DNA of 64,000 bases from UBA981 sp942490995 (GCA_942490995.1 CALOBG010000130.1:91847-155846); one strand, 5' to 3'; positions 1-8,259 are shown, numbered from the stretch's first letter. Program-made: numbers and translations. Notes: generated by a model not told the origin, from the letters alone.

Positions 1-256
1 AAACACTCCACCAGTTGAGGGTGGCAACCATGCCGACCACCAGGACCACGATCAGCGCGATCGTCGAAAGCTGCAGGCGCTGATCGCGCTGCCAGATCGG
101 CTGCCACAAAAAAAACAGCCCGAGGTGCGCGGTCATCAGCGCGGCCGACAGCGGTGTGCCGATGCCGGCGTCGAGCGCGGCGTGCAGCACCAGCAGCATC
201 GAAGCCAGGATCCAGTGCTCGCGGCGCCGGTCGAAGATCAGATCACGACCAGGCAC
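1..256 (-). CDS. Membrane protein N-terminus, truncated by window edge
   Basis: An open frame runs off the left edge. It starts at a GTG (254-256) preceded by a GGAGGGG Shine-Dalgarno. After a short charged N-terminus (about 15 residues, rich in Arg) come two or three hydrophobic segments (roughly residues 16-35, 37-50 and 60-80) ending in an LNWWSV stretch at the edge. This looks like the transmembrane input region of a sensor kinase or similar signalling protein, but no catalytic domain is in view. The gene is divergent from the ABC-2 permease gene. The identity beyond 'membrane protein' is a guess; the frame and ribosome-binding site are seen directly. Confidence 0.6.
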   Translation of the reverse strand, partial: MPGRDLIFDRRREHWILASMLLVLHAALDAGIGTPLSAALMTAHLGLFFLWQPIWQRDQRLQLSTIALIVVLVVGMVATLNWWSV

Positions 257-399
257 ACCGCCCCTCCGGCCCGCTTGGCGATTGGGTAAACATCACCCCC
301 GGCAAGCGTCGACGCATGCGCGCGGGCCTGTGAATTGATCTGCTCATCGACGGTATAGTAGTCCGGGATCGTCAGGCTCACACAGCGTTGTATTGAAGC

Positions 400-1167
400 A
401 TGTTGCACGCCGCAGCGAGTATCGCTCGTTTCACCATCCTCGAAGGTCTGCGCACGCGCCTGCTGGTCGCCGTGGTTGGCGTGCTGGTGGTCGTCGTCGT
501 AGCCGCGGAGTTCAGCGTCGCGCTGGCGATCACCGACAGTCAATCCTACCGGATCGGGATCTACGCGGCCGGCGCACGCGTGGCGGTGGTGATGGTCATG
601 ATCCTGTTCGTTGCGACCAGCGCGGTGCGTGAACTGGAACTCAGGTCGCTCGATCTGACCTGGTCCAGACCGGTTGCGCGCGGCACCTGGCTGGTCGGCC
701 GGCTGCTCGGCTTCTGTGTCCTGGCCACGGTGGTGGCGGGGCTTACCGCCGCGCCGCTGTTGCTGATGAACGCGCCCCTGCCGGTATTGCTGTGGGGCGT
801 TTCGCTGGCCGCCGAACTGTGTCTGCTGAGCGCCGCCTGCCTGACCTGTGTGATCACGCTGCGGCAGGTCATGCTGGCGGTAACCGTGACCATCGCGTTC
901 TATATCCTCGCCCGCGCCCTCGATGCGATCGTGGCCATGAGTCGCGGGCCGCTGTTCGATCCGAACGCCTGGACCCAGGTGTTCGTTGCCAGGGCGGTCG
1001 AGTACCTGGCGTTGCTGCTGCCGGCGCTGGATCGCTTTACCCGCGCCGCCTGGCTGGGCGCCGATGCGCTACCGGCCGAGCTCGCGCCGGTACTGCTGCA
1101 GTCTGCGATCTACATCGCCGTGTTGCTTGCGATCGGATTGTTCGATGTCTACCGGGTCAACGATTGA
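400..1167 (+). CDS. ABC-2 type transporter permease-like membrane protein
   Basis: A 255-residue integral membrane protein with about six hydrophobic segments (near residues 21-38, 60-76, 99-122, 128-150, 158-172 and 225-245). The N-terminal 'IARFTILEGLRTR' segment before the first helix and the overall layout match ABC-2 permeases that work with a separate ATPase. The stop codon overlaps the next start in a TGATG, so the two are translationally coupled. No ATPase is adjacent; the nearest is at 4278-5000 on the same strand, beyond a cyclase and a prepilin gene, and may be its partner. The substrate is unknown. The family call rests on topology and general similarity rather than a diagnostic motif. 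Confidence 0.7.
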   Translation: MLHAAASIARFTILEGLRTRLLVAVVGVLVVVVVAAEFSVALAITDSQSYRIGIYAAGARVAVVMVMILFVATSAVRELELRSLDLTWSRPVARGTWLVGRLLGFCVLATVVAGLTAAPLLLMNAPLPVLLWGVSLAAELCLLSAACLTCVITLRQVMLAVTVTIAFYILARALDAIVAMSRGPLFDPNAWTQVFVARAVEYLALLLPALDRFTRAAWLGADALPAELAPVLLQSAIYIAVLLAIGLFDVYRVND

Positions 1168-1895
1168 TGGGCCTGGCTGCCGGCAACGAACGCCCGGTCA
1201 GTGCCGTGCCGTGGGCGCTGCGCGGGCTGCTCGTCGTCGCCCTGCTGACCCAGATCCTGTGGGCGCAGCATCGCCCGCCACCGGTTGCGACAATCGCCAG
1301 CCTGCCGGCGCCGCCCGCCGCCGCGCTGCTGCATGTGCTGGCACTCGGCGAACCTGCCGTGCTGGCGCGCGCGCTGATGCTGTGGCTGCAGGGCTTCGAC
1401 TATCAGAGCGGCACCAGTGTCGCGTTCCGCGAGCTGGATTATGTACACCTCGAGCGCTGGCTGGCGCGCATGCTCGAACTCGATCCGCAGTTTCAGTACC
1501 CGCTGCTGGCCGCGGCGCGCGTTTATGCCGAGGTCGCCGATCCGCTGCGCCAGCGGCGCATGCTGGATTTTGTCGCGCGCCAGTTTCGCCTCGATCCACA
1601 GGCGCGCTGGCAATGGATGGCGCACGCCGTCTACGTCGCCCGGCATCGTCTGCACGACCAGGACCTTGCGCTTGCCTACGCGCGCGAACTGGCGGCGCTG
1701 CCGGCCAGCCCGGCGATCCCGAACTGGGTGCGCCAGATGCATATCTTCGCGCTCGAAGACCTCGGTGAACTGGAAAGCGCGCGGGTGTTGCTGGGCGGCC
1801 TGCTCGACAGCGGCGAGATCGCCGATCCGCACGAACGCTGGTTTTTATCGCAACGTCTTCACGCGCTCGAACAGCGACTGGCCGCGCCGCCGTGA
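1167..1895 (+). CDS. Membrane-anchored TPR-like protein
   Basis: A 242-residue protein. Its ATG overlaps the permease stop (TGATG); longer versions of the frame would run inside the permease gene and are unlikely. A single hydrophobic segment at about residues 16-34 suggests an anchor or signal. The rest is helical, Leu/Ala/Arg-rich and resembles degenerate TPR repeats, for example around 'RWLARMLELDPQFQYPLL' and 'FRLDPQARWQWMAHAVYVA'. Such proteins often accompany permeases of this type as accessory subunits, but I do not recognise a specific family. It converges on the adenylate cyclase gene, with 16 bp between the stops. Confidence 0.65.
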   Translation: MGLAAGNERPVSAVPWALRGLLVVALLTQILWAQHRPPPVATIASLPAPPAAALLHVLALGEPAVLARALMLWLQGFDYQSGTSVAFRELDYVHLERWLARMLELDPQFQYPLLAAARVYAEVADPLRQRRMLDFVARQFRLDPQARWQWMAHAVYVARHRLHDQDLALAYARELAALPASPAIPNWVRQMHIFALEDLGELESARVLLGGLLDSGEIADPHERWFLSQRLHALEQRLAAPP

Positions 1896-1911
1896 AGCAC
1901 GCCGGCGCTCA

Positions 1912-3228
1912 TCACGCATCGGCTTCAGGTGCTGAGAATGCATAAGCGTTGGCGCTGCTGAAACGCACCACGCCGTCCCAATCCGCCGGCTTGTCGTTGC
2001 GCGACATGCGTTCGAGCAGGACCTCGTACCAGCGCGGTACCTGGCCCGCCGCGCTCAGTACGACCAGGCTTGCGCTGGCGGCCTGCCAGTCACCGGCATA
2101 ATACGCCGCCAGCGCGCTGGCCTCGGCGGCGAGCCGGGCGGGATCGACGGTGTCGCTCGGCAGCGGTTCAAAAATGCGGTTGGCGCGACCTTTGCCGCGC
2201 ACCTGGACGTGATCGATTTCGCGATAACACACCCCCTCGACGGCCACGGCCGTGTCCGCGCCGAGCAGCACGTCGACACCGTACAGCCGGGTCAGGGCTT
2301 CGAGTCGAGCGGCCAGGTTCACCGCGTCGCCGATCACGGTGTAGGCGATGCGGTAACGCGAGCCCATGTTGCCAACGCTCATCATGCCGCTCGCGATGCC
2401 GATCCCGATCTCAAGCGCGGGCCAGTCGCGGGCGCGGCATTCGGCGCGCAGGGTCGACATGCGCGCCTGCATGGCAAGGCTCGCGGTAACCGCGCGCGCG
2501 GCGTGATCGTGCTGGCGCGTCGGTGCACCCCAGAATGCCATGATCGCGTCGCCGATGTATTTGTCGATGGTGGCGCCGTGGGCATGCAGCACGTCGGTCA
2601 TCGCGGTCAGGTAATGATTCAGCATGTGCGCAAGTTCGTCGGCCTCGAGCTGTTCTGCAAGCGTCGAAAAATTTTTGACGTCACAGAACAGCACGCTCAT
2701 TTCGCGGGCCATGCCGACCATCGAAGCGGCGTCCGGATCACGGCTGATCTCGTCGACCAGCGCCGGCGGGACATACTGACCAAAGGCGGCAATGATTTTC
2801 TGGCGCCGACGGGTTTCAAAAAAATAGCTGGCCAGCACGTTGACCGAAAACAGGATCAGGATCATGAGCAGCGCGTACTCGAGCGGCACCAGCGGCGCCG
2901 TCGTCGGCTGGGTCCAGGCCACGTAGTAGGGCGGCAGCATGCAGGCGAAGGTCAGCGCCGAGGCGGCGATCGGTGACAGCGCCGGCAGACCCAGCGCCAG
3001 CACCGCACCGACCCCGGCAAAAACCAGGAAATCGGGCTGCTGCAGATGCCAGGCCAGCGATCCGCCAAACAGCTCTCGGGTCAGGGCGGGGTGAACGACG
3101 AGGTCGCCGCCAAACACCACGCGCAGGTCGAACACACCCACGGCGTGGCCGAGAAAGCCCACGAACACGGCAAAAATCAGCAGCATCTGCAGGCGATAGG
3201 CGCCGCTTTTCGACGATGGTTTCAGCAC
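1912..3228 (-). CDS. Class IIIb adenylate cyclase, membrane-anchored
   Basis: A 438-residue protein that should convert ATP to cAMP at the inner membrane. The N-terminus has hydrophobic segments near residues 14-32, 66-85, 86-104 and 117-136, a reduced membrane domain without a full CHASE2 sensor. The catalytic domain (about 175-350) has both metal-binding aspartates, D183 in FCDVKNFS and D227 in KYIGDAIMAFWG. Lys223 and Thr297 (in YTVIGDAVN) form the Lys/Thr adenine-selecting pair typical of class IIIb adenylate cyclases. N304 and R308, which stabilise the transition state, are also present. A C-terminal tail follows (about 360-438). A crp gene lies 3.2 kb away, so the product could feed local Crp signalling; this link is inference. 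Confidence 0.88.
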   Translation of the reverse strand: MLKPSSKSGAYRLQMLLIFAVFVGFLGHAVGVFDLRVVFGGDLVVHPALTRELFGGSLAWHLQQPDFLVFAGVGAVLALGLPALSPIAASALTFACMLPPYYVAWTQPTTAPLVPLEYALLMILILFSVNVLASYFFETRRRQKIIAAFGQYVPPALVDEISRDPDAASMVGMAREMSVLFCDVKNFSTLAEQLEADELAHMLNHYLTAMTDVLHAHGATIDKYIGDAIMAFWGAPTRQHDHAARAVTASLAMQARMSTLRAECRARDWPALEIGIGIASGMMSVGNMGSRYRIAYTVIGDAVNLAARLEALTRLYGVDVLLGADTAVAVEGVCYREIDHVQVRGKGRANRIFEPLPSDTVDPARLAAEASALAAYYAGDWQAASASLVVLSAAGQVPRWYEVLLERMSRNDKPADWDGVVRFSSANAYAFSAPEADA

Positions 3229-3398
3229 GGCTCGCCAGCTCGCAGAGGATGGAAGGAACGCCTTTCGAGGCTATCGGCAGTACGCTGGTGACGCCGCAGG
3301 GCGCGATCGGACGACACCGAGCGATGAGATCTCAACACGAACGTGTTGGAAACTCGACACTTTTCCCCTCGCCACGCGCCGGATTACCGGGATCCGCG

Positions 3399-3416
3399 CA
3401 CCCCTCGGGGTGTTTT
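3399..3416 (+). terminator. Small GC hairpin with T-run in the prepilin leader
   Basis: CACCCC and GGGGTG flank a 2-nt loop and are followed by TTTT. No gene ends just upstream on this strand. The hairpin sits about 75 nt before the prepilin start, so it could be an attenuator-like leader element or chance. The stem is short. Confidence 0.25.
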
Positions 3417-3488
3417 CAAGCACTTAGAAGATCTGGCGTGATAGTTGCAAGATGCAGTGCAAACGACCCTTACGCTAAGGAATGCAAT

Positions 3489-4193
3489 ATGCCCAGGATC
3501 CACCGTCAAGCCGGCTTTACGCTGGTCGAAATGGCCATCGTGCTGGTCATCATCGGCCTGCTGCTCGGCGGCATACTCAAAGGCCAGGAGCTGATCACCA
3601 GCGCTCGAGTGCGCAACATCGCCGATCAGAACAGCGGCGTCCAGGCCGCCTATTACGGATTTATCGATCGCTACCGCCAGGTTCCCGGTGACTGGAGCGC
3701 GGTCAATGCCGAGCAGGCTATCCCCGGCGTGACCACCGGCGGCAACGCCAACGGGCGTCTGGATGGCGATAACGCCTGGGTCGAGGGGCTGGCACTGTGG
3801 GAGCAGTTGTCCAAGGCGCGCTTCATTCAGGGCAACTATATCGGAGGCGATGCGCCGCCAAATCAGGATGATACCAATCGTGCGCCGCGTAACGCTTTCA
3901 ATGGTTTTCTGATGTTGTATCGCAGTCCGGATTATTACGACGGTGATCCCCCTCCGAGTGAACAACTCAATCTCATCCTCGGCGCCGGGATCCCGGTCAA
4001 TGTCCTGGCCGAACTCGACCGCAAGATAGACGATGGTCTGCCGCAGACCGGGGTGCTGCGCCACGCCTTGACCACCGGCGGCACCTTCGGTTCGATTTCG
4101 CACTCCAGTATGGACTGTGTGGTGATCGACACGCCGCCGATCTGGGACATCGAAACCAACCAGCAGTTGTGCAACGCCGTCTATCTGTATTGA
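3489..4193 (+). CDS. Type IV prepilin-like protein (N-terminal methylation motif)
   Basis: A 234-residue protein with a classical prepilin start: a 9-residue basic leader ending in Gly9, then FTLVEM with the conserved Glu at mature position 5, followed by a hydrophobic helix (residues 15-32). Prepilin peptidase should cut after Gly9. The following residues (GQELITSARVRNIADQ) are typical of pseudopilin-like proteins. The large C-terminal domain is not a classic PilA domain and has few cysteines (C202 and C222 in the distal part). The ATG is preceded by an AAGGA. The frame is open further upstream but lacks a leader-like sequence, so this start is preferred. No pilus assembly genes are nearby. 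A terminator follows directly. Confidence 0.85.
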   Translation: MPRIHRQAGFTLVEMAIVLVIIGLLLGGILKGQELITSARVRNIADQNSGVQAAYYGFIDRYRQVPGDWSAVNAEQAIPGVTTGGNANGRLDGDNAWVEGLALWEQLSKARFIQGNYIGGDAPPNQDDTNRAPRNAFNGFLMLYRSPDYYDGDPPPSEQLNLILGAGIPVNVLAELDRKIDDGLPQTGVLRHALTTGGTFGSISHSSMDCVVIDTPPIWDIETNQQLCNAVYLY

Positions 4194-4217
4194 GCAGCGC
4201 GCCGCACAGCACAGAAC

Positions 4218-4240
4218 AGCCCGCCGTGCGCGGGCTTTTT
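4218..4240 (+). terminator. Rho-independent terminator after prepilin gene
   Basis: AGCCCGC and GCGGGCT form a perfect 7-bp stem with a 5-nt loop, followed directly by a T-run. It lies 25 nt after the prepilin stop and before the ABC ATPase gene. Confidence 0.85.
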
Positions 4241-4277
4241 GTGCCGCAAGGCAATCGTCGCGAACACGATCAACGTG

Positions 4278-5000
4278 ATGGCCGCGCTGCTTGAATGCGA
4301 GCAGGTCTGCAAGCGCTTCGGTGCCGAGCGCGTGCTCGACCAGGTTTCGTTCCGCATCGACGCCGGCGAGGCGGTCGCCCTGGTCGGGGTGAACGGCGCC
4401 GGCAAAACCACCTTGTTGCGCGGGCTGCTCGATCTCAATCGCATCGACGCCGGCACGGTCACCATCGCCGGGCTGCCGCATACCGTGACCGCTTCGCGGC
4501 GCGGCCTGAGTTACCTCGCCGAACGATTCAGTCCGCCGCCGTTTGCCAGTGGCGAAGAGTTTTTGCGTCACCTGCTGGCACTGCACGGCCGACGCCTCGA
4601 CCTGGCCGCGATGGCGCGCGAAGCCGTCGCCCTGGACCTCGAGCCGAAAGTGCTGCAACGCCGGGCGCGCGAATACTCCAAGGGGATGGCGCAGAAGCTC
4701 GGGCTGTTGGGCTGCATCCTGGCCGACAGCCCGCTGCTGGTGCTGGACGAACCGATGAGCGGGCTCGATCCGAAAGCCCGTGCGCTGTTCAAGCAGCGCC
4801 TCGCCGCGCTCCGCGATGCCGGCGCCGGACTGCTGTTCAGCAGCCATCTGCTGGTTGATGTAGAAGCCTTGTGCAACCGCATGATGGTCCTCGATGGCGG
4901 TCGCCTGGTATTCAATGGCGCGCCGTCCGAACTGCTTGCGGCCACCGCCGCGCCGACCCTGGAAGCGGCTTTTCTTGCGTGTATCGGCGCCACAAGCTGA
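4278..5000 (+). CDS. ABC transporter ATP-binding protein
   Basis: A 240-residue ATPase subunit. The Walker A motif GVNGAGKTT is at residues 37-45, an unusual signature-like YSKGMAQK is near 134, and Walker B with D-loop reads LLVLDEPMSGLDP. The H-loop His is in FSSHLL. It resembles the CcmA/NatA-type ATPases that power ABC-2 permeases. The ATG that gives MAALLECEQ was chosen over an in-frame upstream start that would overlap the terminator region. It has no adjacent permease. The ABC-2 permease at 400-1167 on the same strand is a plausible partner, separated by two unrelated genes. Confidence 0.9.
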   Translation: MAALLECEQVCKRFGAERVLDQVSFRIDAGEAVALVGVNGAGKTTLLRGLLDLNRIDAGTVTIAGLPHTVTASRRGLSYLAERFSPPPFASGEEFLRHLLALHGRRLDLAAMAREAVALDLEPKVLQRRAREYSKGMAQKLGLLGCILADSPLLVLDEPMSGLDPKARALFKQRLAALRDAGAGLLFSSHLLVDVEALCNRMMVLDGGRLVFNGAPSELLAATAAPTLEAAFLACIGATS

Positions 5001-5088
5001 GCGCCGCGCCGTGGCGGCGCGCCATTGGAGGTCAAGATTGGCGGCCATACGCCGCTAGGACGGATAGGTTATTCGAGAACCCGGCGCC

Positions 5089-5880
5089 ATGATCGATATC
5101 CATCCAGAGCACGCACGCGCGGTATTGAGCGAGCTTGCGATCGGCATGGTGCTGCTCGATCGCGACGCGCGGGTGAGCTGGGTCAACGCCTATGCGGCCA
5201 ACCTGCTCGGCCTGCCGCCGGAGAAACTGCTCGGCCAGGACATCGATGCCCTGTCGCTGCCGTATTCCGAGCTCGGCGCCACCGACACCGCCCAGGTGCG
5301 CGTCGACGGTGCCTTGATCGGCATCACCCAGCGTTACGAACATCCCAGCGGCAACGGCATGATCCTGATGGTGCTCGATCGCGGCCATACCCTGGTGTGG
5401 TTCCTGAGCGCGCTGTCGAGTGGCGTGCCGGGCGCGGTCGCGGCTTCCGGGATCCTGTCGCGCGGCGCCACCGTCAACCGTCTCGAAGCCGAAGTCTCGC
5501 GCTCACGGCGTTACGCCAATCCGCTGTCGGTCGTCAGCGTCAACCTTGGCGGCATCGGCGAAGCGGCGGTCAGCGACATCGCGCGAACCTTGAAAGGCCA
5601 GTTGCGCTGGGTCGACCTGCTCGGTCAATGGCGCGACGAGATCCTGTTGGTGGTATTGCCGGAAACAGCCGCAGAGGACGCCGCTAACCTCGCCGCCAAG
5701 CTCGCCGAAGCTGTAGCTGAGCGGGCGCCGAGCGATCCCGCCGAGATCCACGTCGGCTGCGCAAGCTGGGCGCAGGGCGACACTGCCGCGGACCTGGTCG
5801 GTCACGCCCTGCAGGCCGGGCGCAGGAATCCGCCGATCCGACGTCAGCTCGCCGTCAGGCAGATCCGGGACAGTCAATAA
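5089..5880 (+). CDS. PAS domain protein with degenerate GGDEF-like C-terminus
   Basis: A 263-residue cytoplasmic protein. Residues about 10-100 form a PAS fold (GMVLLDRDARVSWVNAYAAN is a typical start). Residues about 125-250 resemble the half of a diguanylate cyclase domain around the catalytic loop, but the GGDEF motif is replaced by the sequence GQWRDEILLVVLPE, so cyclase activity is not expected. It may bind a ligand or GTP, or serve as a partner of an active cyclase. Its 3' end overlaps the convergent osmC-like gene by 26 bp. The family call is from sequence pattern; the lack of activity is inference. Confidence 0.7.
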   Translation: MIDIHPEHARAVLSELAIGMVLLDRDARVSWVNAYAANLLGLPPEKLLGQDIDALSLPYSELGATDTAQVRVDGALIGITQRYEHPSGNGMILMVLDRGHTLVWFLSALSSGVPGAVAASGILSRGATVNRLEAEVSRSRRYANPLSVVSVNLGGIGEAAVSDIARTLKGQLRWVDLLGQWRDEILLVVLPETAAEDAANLAAKLAEAVAERAPSDPAEIHVGCASWAQGDTAADLVGHALQAGRRNPPIRRQLAVRQIRDSQ

Positions 5881-6283
5881 TTTCGAAGTCGTGAGTGATC
5901 GCGACCGCCTCGCGCAGCATCATCGTCGCCGAACAATATTTCTCCGCCGACAAGTCCACCGCGCGCTTGACCGCCGCCGCTTTCAGTCCCGCGCCGGTGA
6001 CAATGAAATGGATGTGGATGCGGGTAAACACCTTCGGCACGGTTTCCGCGCGTTCCGCCTCCAGCGTGACTTTACAGTCGGCGATCGGCTGACGGGACTT
6101 TTTCAGGATCGAGACCACGTCGAACGCCGTACATGCGCCGAGCCCGGTCAGAACCAGTTCCATCGGCCGGAAACCGGCGTTACGCCCGCCCGCCTCAGGC
6201 GGCCCGTCGATCACGATCGCGTGGCCGCTGCCGGCCTCGCCGACAAACATCGCGCCATCGACCCAACTGATGGTGGCCTTCAT
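5855..6283 (-). CDS. OsmC family protein
   Basis: A 142-residue OsmC/Ohr-fold protein. The two family cysteines are present, C51 in GLGACTAFDV and C117 in EKYCSATMML, as expected for a thiol-dependent peroxidase-like site. It is closest in pattern to the YhfA subgroup, and its divergent placement next to crp matches the E. coli yhfA-crp arrangement. It may detoxify organic hydroperoxides, but the YhfA subgroup has no firmly known substrate. The 190-bp gap to crp should hold both promoters. Confidence 0.88.
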   Translation of the reverse strand: MKATISWVDGAMFVGEAGSGHAIVIDGPPEAGGRNAGFRPMELVLTGLGACTAFDVVSILKKSRQPIADCKVTLEAERAETVPKVFTRIHIHFIVTGAGLKAAAVKRAVDLSAEKYCSATMMLREAVAITHDFEIIDCPGSA

Positions 6284-6384
6284 AATTTTGCGCTCCGGGT
6301 TGTCGACGAGTACACAAAAGCGGGAATTTTCCCTATTAATGCGCTGATTTGCCGCCGTAACATGGGTGTCATATCAGGATACTT

Positions 6385-6390
6385 TATAAT
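6385..6390 (+). promoter_or_regulatory. Possible -10 box for crp
   Basis: A consensus TATAAT lies in the AT-rich gap between the divergent osmC-like and crp genes, 84 nt before the crp start. No good -35 stands at 17 bp, so an activator-dependent promoter is possible. Weak evidence. Confidence 0.3.
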
Positions 6391-6473
6391 TATTCACAGT
6401 TCGGGCGGCCCAGCCGCTAACCAGCCTATCAGCGATCACCGCGATCGCTTCGCAGGAAATCGAGGAAGTCACC

Positions 6474-7112
6474 ATGAGCGTCGTGCAGCCTGTTAAGACC
6501 GGCGACGAGAATATCCAGAAGTTCCTGGAGCATTGCCACCGCAAGCAGTTTACCGCCAAGAGCACCATCATTCGTCAGGGCGACCCGTCCCACGATCTGT
6601 TTTATATCGTCAAGGGATCGGTCACGGTCCTGCTCGAAGACGACGAGGGTCGCGAGCTGGTCCTGGCCTATCTCAACCCGGGCGATTTTTTCGGTGAGAT
6701 CGGCCTGTTCAACGAACACGTCAATCGCAGTGCCCTGGTGCGCGCCAAAACGCTGTGCGAAGTCGCCACCATCAGTTACGACCGGCTGAAAAGCATGTCG
6801 ACCGTTTTCCCCGACCTGCTGTTCGCCATCTCGTCGCAGCTCGCCAACCGCCTGCGCAAGATGAACCGCAAGATCGGCGACCTCGCGTTCATGGACGTAT
6901 CCGGACGGGTGGCCCGCTCGCTGCTCGACCTGTGCAAGGAACCCGACGCCATGACCCACCCCGACGGCATGCAGATCCGCGTGACCCGCCAGGAGCTCGG
7001 GCGCATCGTCGGCTGCTCGCGGGAAATGGTCGGGCGAGTCTTGAAGACCCTCGAAGAGCAGCACCTGATCAGCGTCAGTGGCAAAACCATCGTCGTCTTC
7101 GGCGTGCGCTGA
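6474..7112 (+). CDS. crp: cAMP receptor protein, global transcription regulator
   Basis: A 212-residue Crp/Vfr-type regulator that binds cAMP and then DNA. The cAMP pocket signature FFGEIGLF (residues 72-79) is followed by RSALVRAK (85-92), matching the E. coli residues that hold the phosphate and ribose. The C-terminal winged helix contains TRQELGRIVGCSREMVGRVL (171-190), nearly the E. coli recognition helix, with the Arg/Glu base contacts (R183, E184). The last residues GKTIVVFGVR also match. A GAGGAAG Shine-Dalgarno precedes the ATG. It is divergent from the osmC-like gene. The class III adenylate cyclase at 1912-3228 is a candidate cAMP source. Confidence 0.95.
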   Translation: MSVVQPVKTGDENIQKFLEHCHRKQFTAKSTIIRQGDPSHDLFYIVKGSVTVLLEDDEGRELVLAYLNPGDFFGEIGLFNEHVNRSALVRAKTLCEVATISYDRLKSMSTVFPDLLFAISSQLANRLRKMNRKIGDLAFMDVSGRVARSLLDLCKEPDAMTHPDGMQIRVTRQELGRIVGCSREMVGRVLKTLEEQHLISVSGKTIVVFGVR

Positions 7113-7139
7113 ACCCCGCCGAGCCTCGGCCGCGCGCGC

Positions 7140-7640
7140 TCACTGCGCCGGCTTGCCCTGTTTGATGCCGACCGCGCGCCCGACCCACGCCGGCCGCGGT
7201 AACGACGCCTGCGCCGCAACCAGCGCGCGATAACGTTCCGCTACCGGCGCCGTAAACGGCGCCGTGCGCCGCGCCTGCAAATCGAAACTGATGGCCATGG
7301 TTTCCTGCGTCGCCAGCAGCACCGCGTCGCGGTACAGTTCCTGGTACACGTGCGCGCGCTTGCCGTCGAAATCGATAATGCGCGTTTCCACCCGCAGCCG
7401 CTCGCCGGCAGAAGCCTCGTTTTGGTAGGTGATATGCGCTTCCAGCGCTACCGTCGAGCGCTGCTCGCGCTTGATCGAGGCGAGGTCGAGACCGACCAGC
7501 GCCTTGTAATCATCGATGCCCTGCTCAAAGGCGAAGATGTAGTAGGCCACGTTCATGTGATCGTTGTAGTCGAGCCACGCCGGCAGCACTTCGAGATGCG
7601 AGACGACGAGGCCGTTTGCAGGCAGGGAAGTTTCAGCCAT
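7140..7640 (-). CDS. Acyl-CoA thioesterase, hot-dog fold
   Basis: A 166-residue hot-dog protein of the 4-hydroxybenzoyl-CoA thioesterase-like group. The N-terminal pattern WLDYNDHMNVAYYIFAFEQG contains the DxNxHMN-type loop that places the catalytic Asp, and the central strand region (TYQNEASAGERLRVETRIIDF) is typical. It should hydrolyse an acyl-CoA or related thioester; the substrate is unknown. Longer in-frame starts would run into the tRNA-Met gene, so the ATG giving MAETSLPANG was chosen. Similar proteins are sometimes named carnitine operon thioesterases. Confidence 0.8.
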   Translation of the reverse strand: MAETSLPANGLVVSHLEVLPAWLDYNDHMNVAYYIFAFEQGIDDYKALVGLDLASIKREQRSTVALEAHITYQNEASAGERLRVETRIIDFDGKRAHVYQELYRDAVLLATQETMAISFDLQARRTAPFTAPVAERYRALVAAQASLPRPAWVGRAVGIKQGKPAQ

Positions 7641-7784
7641 AAGCGGGCGATGATCCGGCAAAAAACGCCATTGTAGAGCCATCCGCGCGGGCGCCAATCT
7701 TGACACCGAGCGCCCCAGCCACCATGATCGCGCCTCCTCGCGAGCAGGAAACTCGCCCCCTGCCGGCGACGGCAATCTCCTCAT

Positions 7785-7861
7785 GGCTATGTAGCTCAGC
7801 TGGTTAGAGCGCGGCACTCATAATGCTGAGGTCGGTGGTTCAAGTCCACCCATAGCCACCA
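7785..7861 (+). tRNA. tRNA-Met (CAT), elongator type
   Basis: A full cloverleaf. The acceptor stem GGCTATG pairs with CATAGCC, followed by discriminator A and an encoded CCA. The D arm is GCTCAGCTGGTTAGAGC, the anticodon loop is CTCATAA and the T loop is GGTTCAAGTCC. It matches the E. coli elongator tRNA-Met rather than the initiator, since the acceptor stem is fully paired. Its 3' half serves as the attachment site of the following island. Confidence 0.96.
7817..7861 (+). other. attL-like site: 3' half of tRNA-Met
   Basis: This 45-bp segment (from the anticodon loop to the CCA end) recurs with one mismatch at 12667-12711, and in degraded form at 8237-8259. This is the usual pattern for a tyrosine-recombinase attachment core in a tRNA gene. 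Confidence 0.8.
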
Positions 7862-8134
7862 ATCAAATCATCCTCTTACGTCACACCTCCAGGAGACAAA
7901 CAGCCGTCAGGTCACCTCACGGAGCCTGAAGGCGGCGCCGGCCATAACATCGAACGTGGCCGTGCCTGGAGTTAAACCCCAATGTCTCGACCGTTAACCG
8001 GCCGATCCCGCACACCTCCAGGAGTGCTTGCTTGGGACAAGCGGTGGCTTCTCTTAACGAGCCTTGTAAGGATGTGGTTGGCGGAGCAGCCGTCAAGAGG
8101 ATCTGGTTTTTTTGGAAGTAACATGCGAGGAAAT

Positions 8135-8165
8135 TGTGGGGAACCGCTAAACACGGTTCCCCACA
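8135..8165 (+). repeat. Perfect 12-bp stem-loop within the island repeat
   Basis: TGTGGGGAACCG and CGGTTCCCCACA form a perfect stem with a 7-nt loop. The second repeat copy (12565-12595) has an imperfect version. It might be a recombinase accessory site or a terminator; no T-run follows. Confidence 0.7.
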
Positions 8166-8236
8166 GTCAGTCATTTATCGCAGCGAGTGCCCGAGAAACT
8201 ATAATTAAACCAACTAGTTAAAATTCGGCGACTATT

Positions 8237-8259
8237 CTCATAACACTGAGGTCGGCGGT
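8237..8259 (+). other. Degraded att / tRNA-Met 3' fragment
   Basis: CTCATAACACTGAGGTCGG resembles the anticodon-to-variable part of tRNA-Met with several changes, and the T arm and acceptor are lost. It is interpreted as a dead attachment site from an older insertion. Confidence 0.65.

Larger units (their letters stand above)
8131..8259 (+). repeat. Island direct repeat, copy 1, ending in degraded att
   Basis: Aligned without gaps at an offset of 4430 bp to the second copy (12561-12689), with about 17 differences in 129-130 bases (about 87% identity). The copy includes a hairpin at its start and ends in a decayed version of the tRNA-Met 3' sequence. Confidence 0.85.

Noticed and set aside
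2209..2976. 255-codon plus-strand frame inside the cyclase gene
   Set aside because: Shadow of the adenylate cyclase on the opposite strand, His/Arg/Gln-rich with no motif.
3384..5048. Long open frame (554 codons) on the minus strand
   Set aside because: It lies antisense to the prepilin and ABC ATPase genes, both of which have clear motifs. Its composition is Gln/His/Arg-rich, as expected for a shadow in GC-rich DNA.
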